From Salinisphaeraceae bacterium (lineage in GTDB: Bacteria; Pseudomonadota; Gammaproteobacteria; Nevskiales; Salinisphaeraceae): a stretch of 64,000 nt of DNA. A program made the translations under genes and the position numbers. The notes under the pieces were generated by a model. The model searched no databases. It saw only the letters and a program-made list of their open reading frames with translations, and was not told where the DNA came from. Positions 27,580-37,184 of the stretch are shown here, piece after piece; position 1 is the first letter of the stretch; the number at the start of each line of letters is the position of its first letter. Location: assembly GCA_002683405.1 (NCBI GenBank), contig NYTH01000022.1, positions 1 through 64,000 of the forward strand, read 5' to 3'.

Positions 27580-28518
27580 TCATTCAATGGCTTTGGCCGA
27601 GGCCTCTGATCGCAGCGTGGCGTCGAGAAAATCCGTCGCCGCGGCCACGGCGCCGCCGTCAAACAGGAACAGCGAAATGTGGCCCAGCCAGCGCGACACG
27701 TAGAGCTCGGCGGGCACACCGGCCGCATCCAAGGCCGTCTTCAGGTCCCGCGCATGGTCCACCGAGACGAGCCAGTCGAGCCCGCCGTGATAGACAAAGA
27801 CCGGCGGATCACCCTCGTCCACATGGGTAACGGGCGAGGCCATCGCGAACAGCTCGGGCGCCGCCTGCAGGCTGCTGCCGAGAAACTGGGGCACCAGCCG
27901 ACCGCCCTCGAACTTGCGCAAATCAGTTGGTCCGGCCCCGGCCACGACAGCCTGCAGTCGAGTCTCCGCCCCGCCCCAGGGCGAATCAAGCGCATCGCCG
28001 TCGCTGATGAGGCCGAGCATCAGGACCAGGTGCGCCCCGGCTGAATAGCCGAAGCCGGCGATATGATCGGTTTGAAGGTCATAAGCCTGCGACTGCGTCC
28101 GCAGCCAGCGGACGGCCATCTGCAGATCATGTACCGGCGCCGGGAACTCGTACTCCGGCGCCAGCCGGTATTGCACGTTGAACACGGCATAACCGCGCCG
28201 GACCAGGCGCTCGGCGATACTTACCAGGTTTTCCGGCTCGCCGCCTTCCCAGCCGCCGCCGTGCACCAGCAGAACCACCGGCGGCGATGCCGGGCCATCG
28301 GGCAGGAACAGGTCGCCGGTCAACGGCTCGGGCCAATCGGCCGGTACGTAGCGGATGTCCTCGACCAGCCGCCACTGCGGGGTTTGCACGGCCGGCCCCG
28401 GCGACGCCAGCTGACCCTGATGCGGTACACAGCCGGCCAGTATCGCGGCCGCCGCGACAAGCCCGACAACAATCCTATCGGGCCGTCGGTCGCCCGTCCC
28501 GGCGTGATCGCAAGTCAA
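27580..28518 (-). CDS. Lipoprotein alpha/beta hydrolase (esterase)
   Basis: Protein of 312 residues with a lipoprotein signal peptide (IVVGLVAAAAILAGC), so it is probably attached to a membrane outside the cytoplasm. The hydrolase parts are the oxyanion loop LLVHGGGWEGG, the nucleophile elbow GFGYSAGAHL, the acid in FVYHGGLDWLVSVDHA and the His in LGHISLFLF. This is the carboxylesterase/BD-FAE-like group. The start is TTG at 28518, overlapping the stop of the upstream Pmp3 gene by four bases (TTGA), which points to coupled translation. Substrate unknown. Confidence 0.85.
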   Translation of the reverse strand: MTCDHAGTGDRRPDRIVVGLVAAAAILAGCVPHQGQLASPGPAVQTPQWRLVEDIRYVPADWPEPLTGDLFLPDGPASPPVVLLVHGGGWEGGEPENLVSIAERLVRRGYAVFNVQYRLAPEYEFPAPVHDLQMAVRWLRTQSQAYDLQTDHIAGFGYSAGAHLVLMLGLISDGDALDSPWGGAETRLQAVVAGAGPTDLRKFEGGRLVPQFLGSSLQAAPELFAMASPVTHVDEGDPPVFVYHGGLDWLVSVDHARDLKTALDAAGVPAELYVSRWLGHISLFLFDGGAVAAATDFLDATLRSEASAKAIE

Positions 28519-28673
28519 CGTTTCGCGATGATCCAGATCGCGTGAACAATGCCGGGAATGTAGCCCAGCAGCGTCAGCACGATATTGATCCAGAAATGAA
28601 GGCCGATGCCCACCTGCAGGAAGACGCCCAGTGGCGGCAGCAGTATGGATAGCAATACGCGGATCAGGTCCAT
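28515..28673 (-). CDS. Pmp3/YqaE-family small membrane protein
   Basis: Protein of 52 residues with two membrane segments: VLLSILLPPLGVFLQVG and WINIVLTLLGYIPGIVHAIW. This is the full Pmp3/YqaE pattern, including the PPLGV and GYIPGIVHA motifs. Bacterial and fungal members are linked to membrane potential and salt or cold stress. The start at 28673 follows AAGGA on the coding strand; longer upstream frames are not coding. It overlaps the esterase gene by four bases. Confidence 0.93.
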   Translation of the reverse strand: MDLIRVLLSILLPPLGVFLQVGIGLHFWINIVLTLLGYIPGIVHAIWIIAKR

Positions 28674-28798
28674 GAACAATCCTTGGGTTTGAGTGACGGC
28701 ATCAAGCATAGTGCGCCGATGAAAGCGGGCGCCATACGTACGCCACGCAGGCCGTCCGCCGCGCCGGTCATTCCGGCCCGTCATGCTAAGCTCGACCC

Positions 28799-30250
28799 AT
28801 GATGCCTGACACGGGCCGACACGGTATTCAACGCATGCGGCAGGGCTTGCTTGCCGCGCTCGTGTTGCTGGCCACGATACTGCTGATCGCGCCGCTGGGC
28901 GCGGCCCCGGCGGCGCCTGAGGAACGGCCCGCAAACGGCATCTCGCTGACGCTTCACGGGCCCATCGGGCCGGCCAGCGCCGCCTATATCGAGCAGGAAC
29001 TGGCCGCCGCCGCGCAGGCGCAGGCCGGCTTCGTGCTGCTGAACATCGATACCCCCGGTGGCCTGGACCAGGCCATGCGCGACATTATCAAGGCCATTCT
29101 CGCCTCCCCCGTGCCGGTGGTCAGCTATGTGTCGCCCTCGGGCGCCCGGGCCGCGAGTGCGGGCACCTACATTCTCTATGCCAGCCACGTGGCCGCCATG
29201 GCGCCCGCCACCAATCTGGGCGCAGCCACGCCGGTATCGATCGGCGGCTCACCTGCCCTGCCGGGCCAGTCGGACGAGTCCGAACCGGAGACCGACGAGG
29301 CAAGCCGCGACGAAGCCGGCGCGCCGCCTCCCGCGGCGGACAATGCGTCCGCCAAGCGCAACAAGGTCGTGAATGACGCCGTAGCCTACATCCGCGGCCT
29401 GGCCGAAAAGCGCGGCCGAAACGCCGACTGGGCAGAAGCTGCGGTGCGCGAGGGCGCCAGCCTGAGCGCCGAGCAGGCTGCCGAAAAGAACGTAATCGAC
29501 CTGGTGGCCGACAGTCAGACGGCGCTGCTCGCCGAAATCGATGGCCGGACCGTAGCCACGGCCAGCGGTTCGCAGACCCTGCGCACCGCCCGGGCGAGTC
29601 TGGAAACACGCGATCCGGACTGGCGCATGCGCATCCTGGCCGTCATCACCAACCCCAGCGTCGCCTACATCCTGATGATGATCGGCATCTACGGTCTGAT
29701 TCTCGAAGGCTACAGCCCGGGCGCGCTGGTACCCGGAATCACCGGTGCAATCTGCCTGGTGATCGCGCTGTTCGCCTTCCAGATCCTGCCGGTGAGTTAC
29801 GCCGGCCTCGCGCTCATTCTGCTGGGCATCGGGCTGATGACCGCGGAGGCATTCGCGCCCAGTTTCGGCATTCTGGGGCTGGGCGGCGTGGTGGCTTTCG
29901 TGGCCGGCTCGATCTTCCTCATGGATACCAGCGTGCCCGGTTACGAGGTCCATCTGGGCCTCATTGCGGGTATTGCCACGGCGGCCGCGGGCCTGATGTT
30001 CCTCATCGTGTGGCTGTTCGCCCGATCGCGGCGGCAGGTCGTCACCACCGGGCGCGAAGGGCTGGTCGGCAGTATTGCCGAGGTCATCGAATCGGGCGAG
30101 GATGGCGGCCGGATATTTGTGCACGGCGAAAGCTGGCGGGCGCAGGCGTCACGGCCCTTGACCCCGGGCGAAAAGGTGCGCGTACTGGCCAGCCGGGGAC
30201 TGACCCTCGAAATCGAACCCGTGTCTTCACGTCACGCGATAACGGAGTAG
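28799..30250 (+). CDS. NfeD-family membrane serine protease
   Basis: Protein of 483 residues: signal peptide or first membrane helix ([19 protein letters not shown]), a ClpP-like serine-protease domain, about five membrane segments at residues 285-410, and a C-terminal OB-fold NfeD domain ([10 protein letters not shown] onwards). The nucleophile is Ser120 in ARAASAGTY and the general base is Lys189 in [10 protein letters not shown], as in the archaeal stomatin-cleaving protease. An acidic Pro-rich insert (residues 158-182) lies between them. The slipin gene follows by 4 bases; known homologues cleave the C-terminus of their slipin partner. Two adjacent ATG codons (28799 and 28802) could serve as start. 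Confidence 0.93.
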   Translation: MMPDTGRHGIQRMRQGLLAALVLLATILLIAPLGAAPAAPEERPANGISLTLHGPIGPASAAYIEQELAAAAQAQAGFVLLNIDTPGGLDQAMRDIIKAILASPVPVVSYVSPSGARAASAGTYILYASHVAAMAPATNLGAATPVSIGGSPALPGQSDESEPETDEASRDEAGAPPPAADNASAKRNKVVNDAVAYIRGLAEKRGRNADWAEAAVREGASLSAEQAAEKNVIDLVADSQTALLAEIDGRTVATASGSQTLRTARASLETRDPDWRMRILAVITNPSVAYILMMIGIYGLILEGYSPGALVPGITGAICLVIALFAFQILPVSYAGLALILLGIGLMTAEAFAPSFGILGLGGVVAFVAGSIFLMDTSVPGYEVHLGLIAGIATAAAGLMFLIVWLFARSRRQVVTTGREGLVGSIAEVIESGEDGGRIFVHGESWRAQASRPLTPGEKVRVLASRGLTLEIEPVSSRHAITE

Positions 30251-30254
30251 GACC

Positions 30255-31016
30255 ATGCCCATGTTCTTTATCGTGCTGGCTGCCGTTGCGGCAGTCATCC
30301 TGTTCAGCGCCATCAAGATCCTGCCGGAGTACGAGCGGGGCGTGGTGTTCACCCTGGGCCGCTTTACCGGCGTCAAGGGGCCAGGTCTGATCCTGTTGAT
30401 CCCGTTCGTGCAGCGCATGATCAAGGTGGATTTGCGGGTGGTCGTCATGGACGTACCCACGCAGGACGTCATCTCTCGCGACAACGTCTCGGTGCAGGTG
30501 AACGCGGTCGTTTATTTCCGCGTGGTCGAGGCCGACAAGGCGATCATCGAGGTTGAGCGGTACTACGACGCCGTCAGCCAGCTGGCACAGACCACGCTTC
30601 GATCGGTGCTGGGCCAGCACGAACTGGACGATATGCTCGCCGAGCGCGAGAAGCTCAACGCCGACATCCAGCAGATTCTCGATCGCCATTCGGACGCCTG
30701 GGGCATCAAGGTGGCGAACGTGGAAATCAAGCACGTGGATCTGGACGAAAGCATGATCCGCGCCATTGCGCGGCAGGCCGAGGCCGAGCGTTCGCGTCGC
30801 GCCAAGGTCATCCACGCCGAAGGTGAAATGCAGGCGGCGGAGAATCTGCAGGTTGCCGCCCGCACGCTGGCCGCCGAGCCGCAGGCCATACAGTTGCGTT
30901 ATCTGCAGACGCTTATCGATATCGCCGGCGAGCACAATTCCACCATCGTCTTCCCGCTGCCCATGGACCTCATCGAGCCGCTGCTGGGCCGCAAGCCGGG
31001 GTCAGGCGACCGCTGA
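30255..31016 (+). CDS. Slipin / stomatin-like SPFH protein
   Basis: Protein of 253 residues with one N-terminal membrane segment ([17 protein letters not shown]), the SPFH domain ([20 protein letters not shown], then [20 protein letters not shown]) and a helical part with [20 protein letters not shown]. The end, [14 protein letters not shown], is the hydrophobic segment that NfeD proteases are known to cut in archaeal homologues. It forms a two-gene unit with the NfeD protease. Role: membrane microdomain scaffold and protein quality control. Confidence 0.94.
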   Translation: MPMFFIVLAAVAAVILFSAIKILPEYERGVVFTLGRFTGVKGPGLILLIPFVQRMIKVDLRVVVMDVPTQDVISRDNVSVQVNAVVYFRVVEADKAIIEVERYYDAVSQLAQTTLRSVLGQHELDDMLAEREKLNADIQQILDRHSDAWGIKVANVEIKHVDLDESMIRAIARQAEAERSRRAKVIHAEGEMQAAENLQVAARTLAAEPQAIQLRYLQTLIDIAGEHNSTIVFPLPMDLIEPLLGRKPGSGDR

Positions 31017-31056
31017 CCAATCGCGTTCGGGCCCGATAGCCGGTTATCGCAGCCAC

Positions 31057-31085
31057 AAAAAAGCCCGGCCGTGATGGCCGGGCTT
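31057..31085 (-). terminator. Intrinsic terminator of the small membrane protein gene
   Basis: On the minus strand: AAGCCCGGCC, loop ATCAC, GGCCGGGCTT, then TTTT. A 10-bp perfect stem (31061-31070 with 31076-31085) followed by T. It lies 28 bases after the minus-strand gene's stop and may also stop read-through from the slipin operon. Confidence 0.88.
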
Positions 31086-31113
31086 GCCGCTTGCGTGGTG
31101 CGGCGCAAGGGCT

Positions 31114-31350
31114 TTACTCGCTTTCAAACCCCACCGAACCCTCTTCCGTTTCCAGCTTGAAGCTGGTGCCGGCGTCGCTGGCCTCGTCCGCGGCATCTTC
31201 GGCTGCATCACCGGCGGATTCCACGGCCTGGGCCGGCGCACTGTCGCTGCCGCCCTGGAAGTAGAAAAAGCCGCCAACCAGTATCAGCGCCGCAAAGACC
31301 ACAATGGCCACGATGGCGACGCTATTACCCCCACCTGAATTTTCCGACAT
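31114..31350 (-). CDS. Small single-span membrane protein, unknown function
   Basis: Protein of 78 residues with one membrane segment (SVAIVAIVVFAALILVGGFF) and a short, acidic, Ala/Asp/Glu-rich tail (AAEDAADEASDAG). It begins with ATG behind AGGGAG at a good distance and has its own terminator, so it is very likely real. The tail composition is like that of the small exported protein at 9024. No family recognised. Confidence 0.75.
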   Translation of the reverse strand: MSENSGGGNSVAIVAIVVFAALILVGGFFYFQGGSDSAPAQAVESAGDAAEDAADEASDAGTSFKLETEEGSVGFESE

Positions 31351-31419
31351 GGGATGCTCCCTGTTTGTATTACAACTTGCTAGGTTTTCCCGACCCCGCG
31401 TTCACAATACCATGCGGAT

Positions 31420-33228
31420 TCAATCCTTCGCGCCGTCCAGTCCGGCCTGCGAGTCGGCCTCGAACATGTCCTCGAGCTCCTCCACAGCCTCTTTTGCCAA
31501 CCGCTCCATCTGGGCCTGATCATTGGCCAGGTGGTGGTGGGCATGCAGCCGCTCCTCATCGAATTTCCGGAACGTATCGATCGCCCGCTGCGCATCGGAT
31601 GACGGCAGCCCGAGCCCGCGCAGCACGCCCTGCGCCATGGCCAGACTGGAGTGAAAGGTTTCGCGCTGAATGTCCTCGATCCCCAGCGTCATCAGCTTGT
31701 AGGCGTGCTCGCGGTTGCGGGCCCGCGCATAGACCTTCAGATGCGGAAAATTGCGGCGCACCACCTGCGCCACTTCCAGCGATTCGCCGACATGCTCGAT
31801 GGCCAGCACGAAGATGCGCGCATCGGCAGCGCCCGCCACTCGCAGCAGTTCCAGCCGCGTGGCGTCGCCGTAATACACCTTGTCGCCGTACTTGCGGACA
31901 AAATCGACCTGCGCCGTGCTGTTCTCCAGCGCCACGAAACCGATGCGCTTGGCCCGGAGAATCCGCGCCACGATCTGCCCCATGCGGCCGAAGCCGGCGA
32001 TGATCACCGGATGCTGCGGCTCCTCGGCGGGATCGTCGAAGCTGCGCACCTCCGCCTGACCGGCCTGGCGACGCTGATTGAAGCGCGCCACGCTGACCGC
32101 CAGCAGGGGCGTAACGGCCATGGTCAGCGTCACCACGGCAATCAACTCATCCACCAGCCCCTGCTCAAGCAGTCCCAGCGCCAGGGCCGCCGTAAAGATG
32201 ACGAAGGCAAACTCGCCGCCCTGAGGCAGGCTCGCCGCAAGGGCCCGGGCATGCGGGGGTGACAGGCCATTGCGCCGACCCAGGCCGTACAAAACGCCGC
32301 CCTTGATGATGAGCACGCCCAGCGCCAGGGTGAGCAGCCACAGGGGCGAATCAACGAGAAGCCCCAGGTTGATGGACATGCCCACGGCAATGAAGAACAG
32401 TCCGAGTAGCAGGTCCTTGAACGGGTCGATGTTGGCTTCCAGCTCGTGCCGGTACTCCGAATCGGCCAGCAGAACGCCGGCCGCGAAGGCGCCCAGCGCC
32501 ACCGACACACCGGCAGCCTCCATGACCACCGCGGTGCCCACCACGACCAGCAGCGCCCAGGCCGTGAAGATCTCCGGCATGCGGGTGGCCGCCACAATAC
32601 GGAAGACGGGCCGCAGCACGTAGTGACCGCCGATCACCATGGTGCCCAGAATCAGCGCCACCTTGGCCGTCTCCAGAATGGTGCCGCTCAGGCTGACGGC
32701 TTCACGCCCCACGGCCAGCAGCGGCAGCAGCGCGAGAATGGGAATGACGGCCAGATCCTGAAACAGCAGCACGCCGAAAGCGGCCCGGCCGTGCCGGCTG
32801 GTCAGTTCGCCGCGTTCCGCCAGCAACTGGATGGCAAAGGCGGTCGACGACAGGGACAACGCCAGCCCCCCCAGAAAGGCCGCCTGCGTGGAAAACCCGA
32901 GCAGTATGCCGGCCAGCGTCAGCGCCACCGTGCTCAGCGTCACCTGCAGACCGCCCAGCACCATGATTGAGCGGCGCAGCAGCCACAGGCGCCGCGGCTG
33001 CATTTCCAGGCCGATCACGAACAGCAAGAGCACCACCCCGAACTCACCCAGATGCAGGATGTTCTCCACATCCGTGATCACGCCGAATCCCCAGGGTCCG
33101 ATCACCACGCCTGCCGCCAGATAGCCGAGCACCGAGCCCAGGCCCAATCGCTGCGCCAGCGGCACCGCCACCACCGCCGCCAGCAGAAAAATCGCAATGT
33201 CCTCTAGCCAGTAACCCACGTCCAACAA
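31420..33228 (-). CDS. KefB/KefC-type cation/proton antiporter with TrkA-N domain
   Basis: CPA2-family antiporter of 602 residues. About 12 membrane segments occupy residues 8-385 (GLGSVLGYLAAGVVIGPWGF and FLGGLALSLSSTAFAIQLLA are typical). A TrkA-N (RCK) NAD-binding domain follows, with HPVIIAGFGRMGQIVARIL and DKVYYGDATRLELLRVAG. The last 60 residues are a His- and Glu-rich helical tail. It is predicted to exchange K+ for H+. The track start is TTG at 33228; a GTG at 33222 is equally possible, and no clear ribosome binding site separates them. KefF/KefG-type partner genes are absent. Confidence 0.9.
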   Translation of the reverse strand: MLDVGYWLEDIAIFLLAAVVAVPLAQRLGLGSVLGYLAAGVVIGPWGFGVITDVENILHLGEFGVVLLLFVIGLEMQPRRLWLLRRSIMVLGGLQVTLSTVALTLAGILLGFSTQAAFLGGLALSLSSTAFAIQLLAERGELTSRHGRAAFGVLLFQDLAVIPILALLPLLAVGREAVSLSGTILETAKVALILGTMVIGGHYVLRPVFRIVAATRMPEIFTAWALLVVVGTAVVMEAAGVSVALGAFAAGVLLADSEYRHELEANIDPFKDLLLGLFFIAVGMSINLGLLVDSPLWLLTLALGVLIIKGGVLYGLGRRNGLSPPHARALAASLPQGGEFAFVIFTAALALGLLEQGLVDELIAVVTLTMAVTPLLAVSVARFNQRRQAGQAEVRSFDDPAEEPQHPVIIAGFGRMGQIVARILRAKRIGFVALENSTAQVDFVRKYGDKVYYGDATRLELLRVAGAADARIFVLAIEHVGESLEVAQVVRRNFPHLKVYARARNREHAYKLMTLGIEDIQRETFHSSLAMAQGVLRGLGLPSSDAQRAIDTFRKFDEERLHAHHHLANDQAQMERLAKEAVEELEDMFEADSQAGLDGAKD

Positions 33229-33240
33229 CCGGTGAGATTC

Positions 33241-33690
33241 GGATGAACACGGCCACTCAGGTCATCTTCCCTGCCGGCATCCCCCGGCAAGGCGCGCGTG
33301 CCACGAGTGTACCCTGTCTGCATCGGACTCCATGTATTATTGATCCCGCCGTTAAAGAGTATGATTTTCGGATCAACAAGCGGGTAAACAGGAGTACAGG
33401 CAGTACTACTGGTTTTGTTCCGAATCAATAAACGATTCACTCGATGCGCGAAGTCCTTTCGCGCCTCTTCCGACGTTTCAGGGGTGCCGCATTGGCCGGC
33501 GCATGTTCAGCCAATGCTCTCGCTCCCTTAAGGTCGCGGTCAGGCCATCCGCTACGCGGGCTCGCGTTGCTTGGGCCTGCATTATTGATCCGAGAAATTT
33601 TGTCTATTCAATGCACGGGTCAATAATAATGTCGGCGGGCCGTCAGGCGATCCGCCACGGCTTCATTGCGTTCATCAACGTCCCACGGAG
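33241..33690. repeat. Gap with five copies of a TTATTGATCCG-like motif
   Basis: The motif ATTATTGATCC(C/G) occurs on the plus strand at 33336-33347 and 33581-33592. It occurs inverted as GGATCAA at 33370-33376, CCGAATCAATAA at 33420-33431 and CGGGTCAATAATAAT at 33616-33630. Two copies make the inverted pairs 33340-33376 and 33581-33630. A hairpin GCGCGAA/TTCGCGC lies at 33446-33464. Short open frames here lack family similarity and ribosome binding sites, so no gene is called. The motif could be an operator or part of a decayed repeat. Confidence 0.5.
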
Positions 33691-33698
33691 CAGGCGAT

Positions 33699-34529
33699 AT
33701 GAGGGTTCATCATCTGAATTGCGGCAGCATGCATCCCCTGGGTGGCCGCCTCATGCTGGCGGCCGAAGACGCCGGTCCCCCGCACATGGTCTGCCATGTG
33801 CTGCTCATCGAAACCGGCGATACACTGGTGCTGGTGGAGACCGGCCTGGGCACCGAGGACGTGCGACACCCGGACGTACGCCTGGGCAAACCGTTCCGGC
33901 ACATTGTCCGCCCGCCGCTGCGTCCCGCGGAAACCGCAATCGAGCAGATTCGCGGCCTGGGGCTGAACCCGGACGACGTGCGGCATATCCTGCTCACGCA
34001 TCTCGACCTGGATCACGCCGGCGGCGTCACGGACTTCCCGCAGGCGCGCGTCCACGTGCTCGCGGACGAGAAGGCCGCAGCCGACGCCCACGCGCACTGG
34101 AAGGAGCGTGAACGCTACCGGCCGCCGCAGTTTGCCAGCCACAAGCACTGGAGCCTGCATCAGCCCGATGGCGAAGCCTGGTTCGGATTCGACGCCGTGC
34201 GCGAACTCGAAGGCCTCCCGCCCGAGATACTCATGATTCCGCTCGCCGGACACACCCGTGGCCATGCCGCGATTGCGGTCGACACCGGCGCTGGCTGGCT
34301 GCTGCATGCCGGCGATGCCTATTTCCACCGCCACGAAATGCAGGCAAAGCCCCGCTGCCCGCTCGGACTCCGACTCTTCCAGCAGCTGGTCGCCATGGAT
34401 AACGAGCGGCGCGCGGCCAACCAGGACCGGCTGCGCCAGCTGGCCGTGTCACAAGCTAACGAGGTTCGCGTCTTCTGCGCCCACGACGCGGCCGAACTGG
34501 CGCAGTGCCGAGCCAGCCGACCGGCATGA
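33699..34529 (+). CDS. Metallo-beta-lactamase-fold hydrolase
   Basis: Protein of 276 residues. The metal motif is LLTHLDLDHAGG (HxDxDH form), preceded by VLVETGLGTEDV. Later ligands are the His in PLAGHTRGHAAIA and the Asp in LLHAGDAYFH, with a final His in FCAHDAAEL. This pattern is seen in AHL-lactonase-like and other small-molecule hydrolases. The N-terminal HLNCGSMHPLGGRLM is also typical. The ATG at 33699 follows GGAG at 33687-33690; longer frames do not match the family. Substrate unknown. Confidence 0.88.
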   Translation: MRVHHLNCGSMHPLGGRLMLAAEDAGPPHMVCHVLLIETGDTLVLVETGLGTEDVRHPDVRLGKPFRHIVRPPLRPAETAIEQIRGLGLNPDDVRHILLTHLDLDHAGGVTDFPQARVHVLADEKAAADAHAHWKERERYRPPQFASHKHWSLHQPDGEAWFGFDAVRELEGLPPEILMIPLAGHTRGHAAIAVDTGAGWLLHAGDAYFHRHEMQAKPRCPLGLRLFQQLVAMDNERRAANQDRLRQLAVSQANEVRVFCAHDAAELAQCRASRPA

Positions 34530-34560
34530 AAAAGGCCCGGCAGGTAAAGCCTGCCGGGCC
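34529..34560 (-). terminator. Intrinsic terminator
   Basis: On the minus strand an 11-bp perfect stem, GGCCCGGCAGG with CCTGCCGGGCC (34534-34544 with 34550-34560), is followed by TTTTT. It ends the transcript of the exported protein gene at 34599-35723. Confidence 0.9.
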
Positions 34561-34598
34561 GTCCGCCGAACCATCAGCGGCGTAACAATAGGATCGAA

Positions 34599-35723
34599 TC
34601 AGTCGTCCTTGCTCTCGTCCGACTTGGACAGGCCAAGATCGGCCGTGGGCCAGTGGATGTCGATCTTCTGCTGGCCGCGACGACCCACCACGAAGGACTG
34701 CTCACGGGTGGCGCCCTCGAATTCGGTGGTCATGCTGTATTTGCCCGGCTTGAGCTGGGCCAGCAGCCAGGGCCCCTGGGTCACCACGTCCAGCACCTGC
34801 TCGCCTGCGGCGTTGGTCACGTTGACGGTTACATCGGCCACGTGCGCCTTGCGCCCGTCCGACATGCTGGTGTTGGTGAGCATGAAGCTGTAGTTGCCGA
34901 ACTCGCTCTGCATGAACGCGGTCTCGCGCCGGCCGATGCCGCCGGTCACGTATTCCACGCCCGCCTCGGAGGTCTGCTTGGCAATATCCACGCCGGGCGG
35001 ATTGGCCTTGTCGCGGTCGTAGAACCTGAGCTGCTTCGGCTTGGGTTTGGGTGCCGGTTTGGCCGCCGGTTTCGAGGCGCTTGCCGTGGCGGTCGCGCTG
35101 CCCGACGACGCATTCCCTGATGCTGCGCTGCTCGACGTGCCGCTGCTCGCGGCCTGCGGCGCAGGCTCGGAGGCCGACTCTTCCTCGACCACTTCGATGT
35201 CTTCGTCATACTCGTCGCTGCTACCGGCGTCGCCGTCTTCCGAGCCCTGCGAGGCGTTGGCGGCCGTCTGCGCGGGTGCCGCGGCGCCCTCGCAGTTGCT
35301 GGCATTGCCGAGGCTGACCGAGGATTGGCTGCTTCCGGCCCGGATGGCCACCTTCTCGCAGCTGTCGCCGTCGCCGCTGATCTGGTATTCACCCGGCGGC
35401 AGGTCCGCGTACAGACTGCCCTTGGGCTTGGCGGACAGAACCGGCGTGCCCTCCATGTCGGCAATGACCACGTTACCGTTGCTGCCCGGATTGAGCTTGA
35501 GCGAATATTCTCCGGTCACCGCGCTGTCGACCTGATTGCTGCCGTCGCTGTACAGCACCCCGGCTTCGGAAATCTGTACGCCGGACTCGGTATCTCCCTT
35601 GAAGGGATTGACGATTTCCGGCGCGGTCTTGCCGGTCTGCGCCTGGACAGGCTGAAAGCCCAGTCCCAGCGCCGCGATGACTGCGGCGCCCGTGACGCCA
35701 GCAAACCTAATATTCGGACGCAT
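34599..35723 (-). CDS. Exported protein with two copies of an unrecognised domain
   Basis: Protein of 374 residues with a signal peptide (GVTGAAVIAALGLGFQPVQA). Two parts look alike: SEAGVLYSDGSNQVDSAVTG then EYSLKL in the N-terminal half, and SEAGVEYVTGGIGRRETAFM then NYSFML in the C-terminal half. Each is followed by beta-rich sequence ending PPGEYQISGDGD or KPGKYSMTTEFE. A long linker (about residues 140-225) is acidic at first and then Ser/Ala/Thr and Pro/Lys-rich. Two Cys in the first copy (DSCEK, SNCEG) may pair. The units suggest Ig-like or transthyretin-like beta sandwiches. No family was recognised. Confidence 0.75.
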   Translation of the reverse strand: MRPNIRFAGVTGAAVIAALGLGFQPVQAQTGKTAPEIVNPFKGDTESGVQISEAGVLYSDGSNQVDSAVTGEYSLKLNPGSNGNVVIADMEGTPVLSAKPKGSLYADLPPGEYQISGDGDSCEKVAIRAGSSQSSVSLGNASNCEGAAAPAQTAANASQGSEDGDAGSSDEYDEDIEVVEEESASEPAPQAASSGTSSSAASGNASSGSATATASASKPAAKPAPKPKPKQLRFYDRDKANPPGVDIAKQTSEAGVEYVTGGIGRRETAFMQSEFGNYSFMLTNTSMSDGRKAHVADVTVNVTNAAGEQVLDVVTQGPWLLAQLKPGKYSMTTEFEGATREQSFVVGRRGQQKIDIHWPTADLGLSKSDESKDD

Positions 35724-35891
35724 TCCATTCCTCCAATCTTATGACCCGATTCGTCCCCCGCGGGACATTATAGTTGCTTGGCACGAAAAACCAGCCGGCT
35801 TTACCCGGTACAGGCACTGCAAGCGACGTGGCCGTGCCGGCCGCCTGTAGGCATAGTGTCAATAAAACCCAAGGATGCAAGGATTTTCTTC

Positions 35892-37184
35892 ATGAGCACG
35901 CCCGACCGGGAAATCCGCACCACGCTACCCGTGGCGCGCCAGCAGGCCATCTACGTCGGCGGTCTGGCCGGCCAGCAGCCGAAGGTGCCAGTGCACCCCG
36001 CCCGACTCGAACAGGCAGCCGCGGCCAGGCTCACGCCCGAGGCCTACGCCTATATTGCCGGCGGAGCCGGGCGGGAAGACACGATGCGCAACAATCTGAC
36101 GGCGTTTGACCGCTGGCGGATTCAGCCCCGGATGCTGCGCAACGTCGCGCAGCGCGATACCGGCGTCGAGCTCTTCGGCCGGCGGTTGCCGTCGCCGTTC
36201 CTGCTCTGTCCCATCGGCGTGCTTGAACTGGCGCACGAGCAGGCAGACCTGGCGGTGGCCCGCGCCGCCGCCGCAGAGGATATCCCGATGATCTTCTCCA
36301 GCCAGGCCTCGCGGTCCATGGAGGATTGCGCGGCCCAGATGGGCGCCGCGCCGCGCTGGTTCCAGCTTTACTGGAGCAAGTCCGACGCGCTGGTACGCAG
36401 CTTTGTCTCCCGGGCCGAGGCCAACGGTTGCGAAGCCATCGTGGTGACGCTGGACACCACCCTGCTGGGCTGGCGCACACGCGATCTGGACGCCGCGCAC
36501 CTGCCCTTTCTGCATGGCCGCGGAATAGCGCAGTACACCTCGGACCCGGTCTTTATGGCCGCGCTGGACGAACCGCTGGACGCGGATTCGCAGGCGGCCC
36601 GACCGCCCCTCAACCTGAATACGCTGCGATCGGTCCTGCAGGCCGCGCGCCGCTTTCCCGAAGGCACGCTGCACAGCCTGAGCAACGGCCGCGCGCTGGC
36701 CGCCGTGCGACGCTTCATCGCCACCTACTCGCGCCCGAGCCTGACCTGGGACGACCTGTCGTTCCTGCGCGAAATCACCGATCTGCCGATTGTCCTAAAG
36801 GGCATTCTCTGCGCGGAAGACGCCCGGCTGGCCGTATCACACGGCGTGGACGGCATCATCGTGTCGAACCACGGCGGGCGACAGGTTGACGGCGCAGTCG
36901 CCACGCTGGAGCAACTACCCGGCATCGTGGATGCCGTCGATCAGCGCCTGCCCGTCATCATGGACAGCGGCATCCGCGGCGGAGCGGACATGTTCAAGGC
37001 GCTGGCCCTGGGCGCAACCGCCGTGGGCCTGGGGCGCCCCTACTGCTATGGCCTGGCGCTGGCGGGCGAAGACGGCGTGCGCGAGGTCATCGCCAACTTC
37101 AAGGCCGATTTCGATCTGACGATGGCCCTGTCCGGCTGCACTCGCGTGGCGGACATCAGCCGGGAGTGTCTGGTCGAACAGTAA
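35892..37184 (+). CDS. FMN-dependent alpha-hydroxyacid oxidase/dehydrogenase
   Basis: Protein of 430 residues of the glycolate oxidase / L-lactate dehydrogenase family. Visible motifs are [17 protein letters not shown] near the N-terminus, the FMN-binding [14 protein letters not shown] (Lys), the active-site [19 protein letters not shown] (His and Arg) and [20 protein letters not shown]. The start at 35892 is chosen because it follows AAGGAT and excludes an unlikely N-terminal extension. About 60 residues before the domain are longer than in LldD. Substrate may be L-lactate or another 2-hydroxyacid. It is directly convergent with the diguanylate cyclase gene. Confidence 0.9.
   Translation: MSTPDREIRTTLPVARQQAIYVGGLAGQQPKVPVHPARLEQAAAARLTPEAYAYIAGGAGREDTMRNNLTAFDRWRIQPRMLRNVAQRDTGVELFGRRLPSPFLLCPIGVLELAHEQADLAVARAAAAEDIPMIFSSQASRSMEDCAAQMGAAPRWFQLYWSKSDALVRSFVSRAEANGCEAIVVTLDTTLLGWRTRDLDAAHLPFLHGRGIAQYTSDPVFMAALDEPLDADSQAARPPLNLNTLRSVLQAARRFPEGTLHSLSNGRALAAVRRFIATYSRPSLTWDDLSFLREITDLPIVLKGILCAEDARLAVSHGVDGIIVSNHGGRQVDGAVATLEQLPGIVDAVDQRLPVIMDSGIRGGADMFKALALGATAVGLGRPYCYGLALAGEDGVREVIANFKADFDLTMALSGCTRVADISRECLVEQ

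Noticed and set aside
33444-33626. 60-codon frame in the gap before the metallo-beta-lactamase-fold gene
   Set aside because: It overlaps the hairpin and the repeated motif. It has no ribosome binding site and its Arg/Leu/Ala-rich translation resembles no family.
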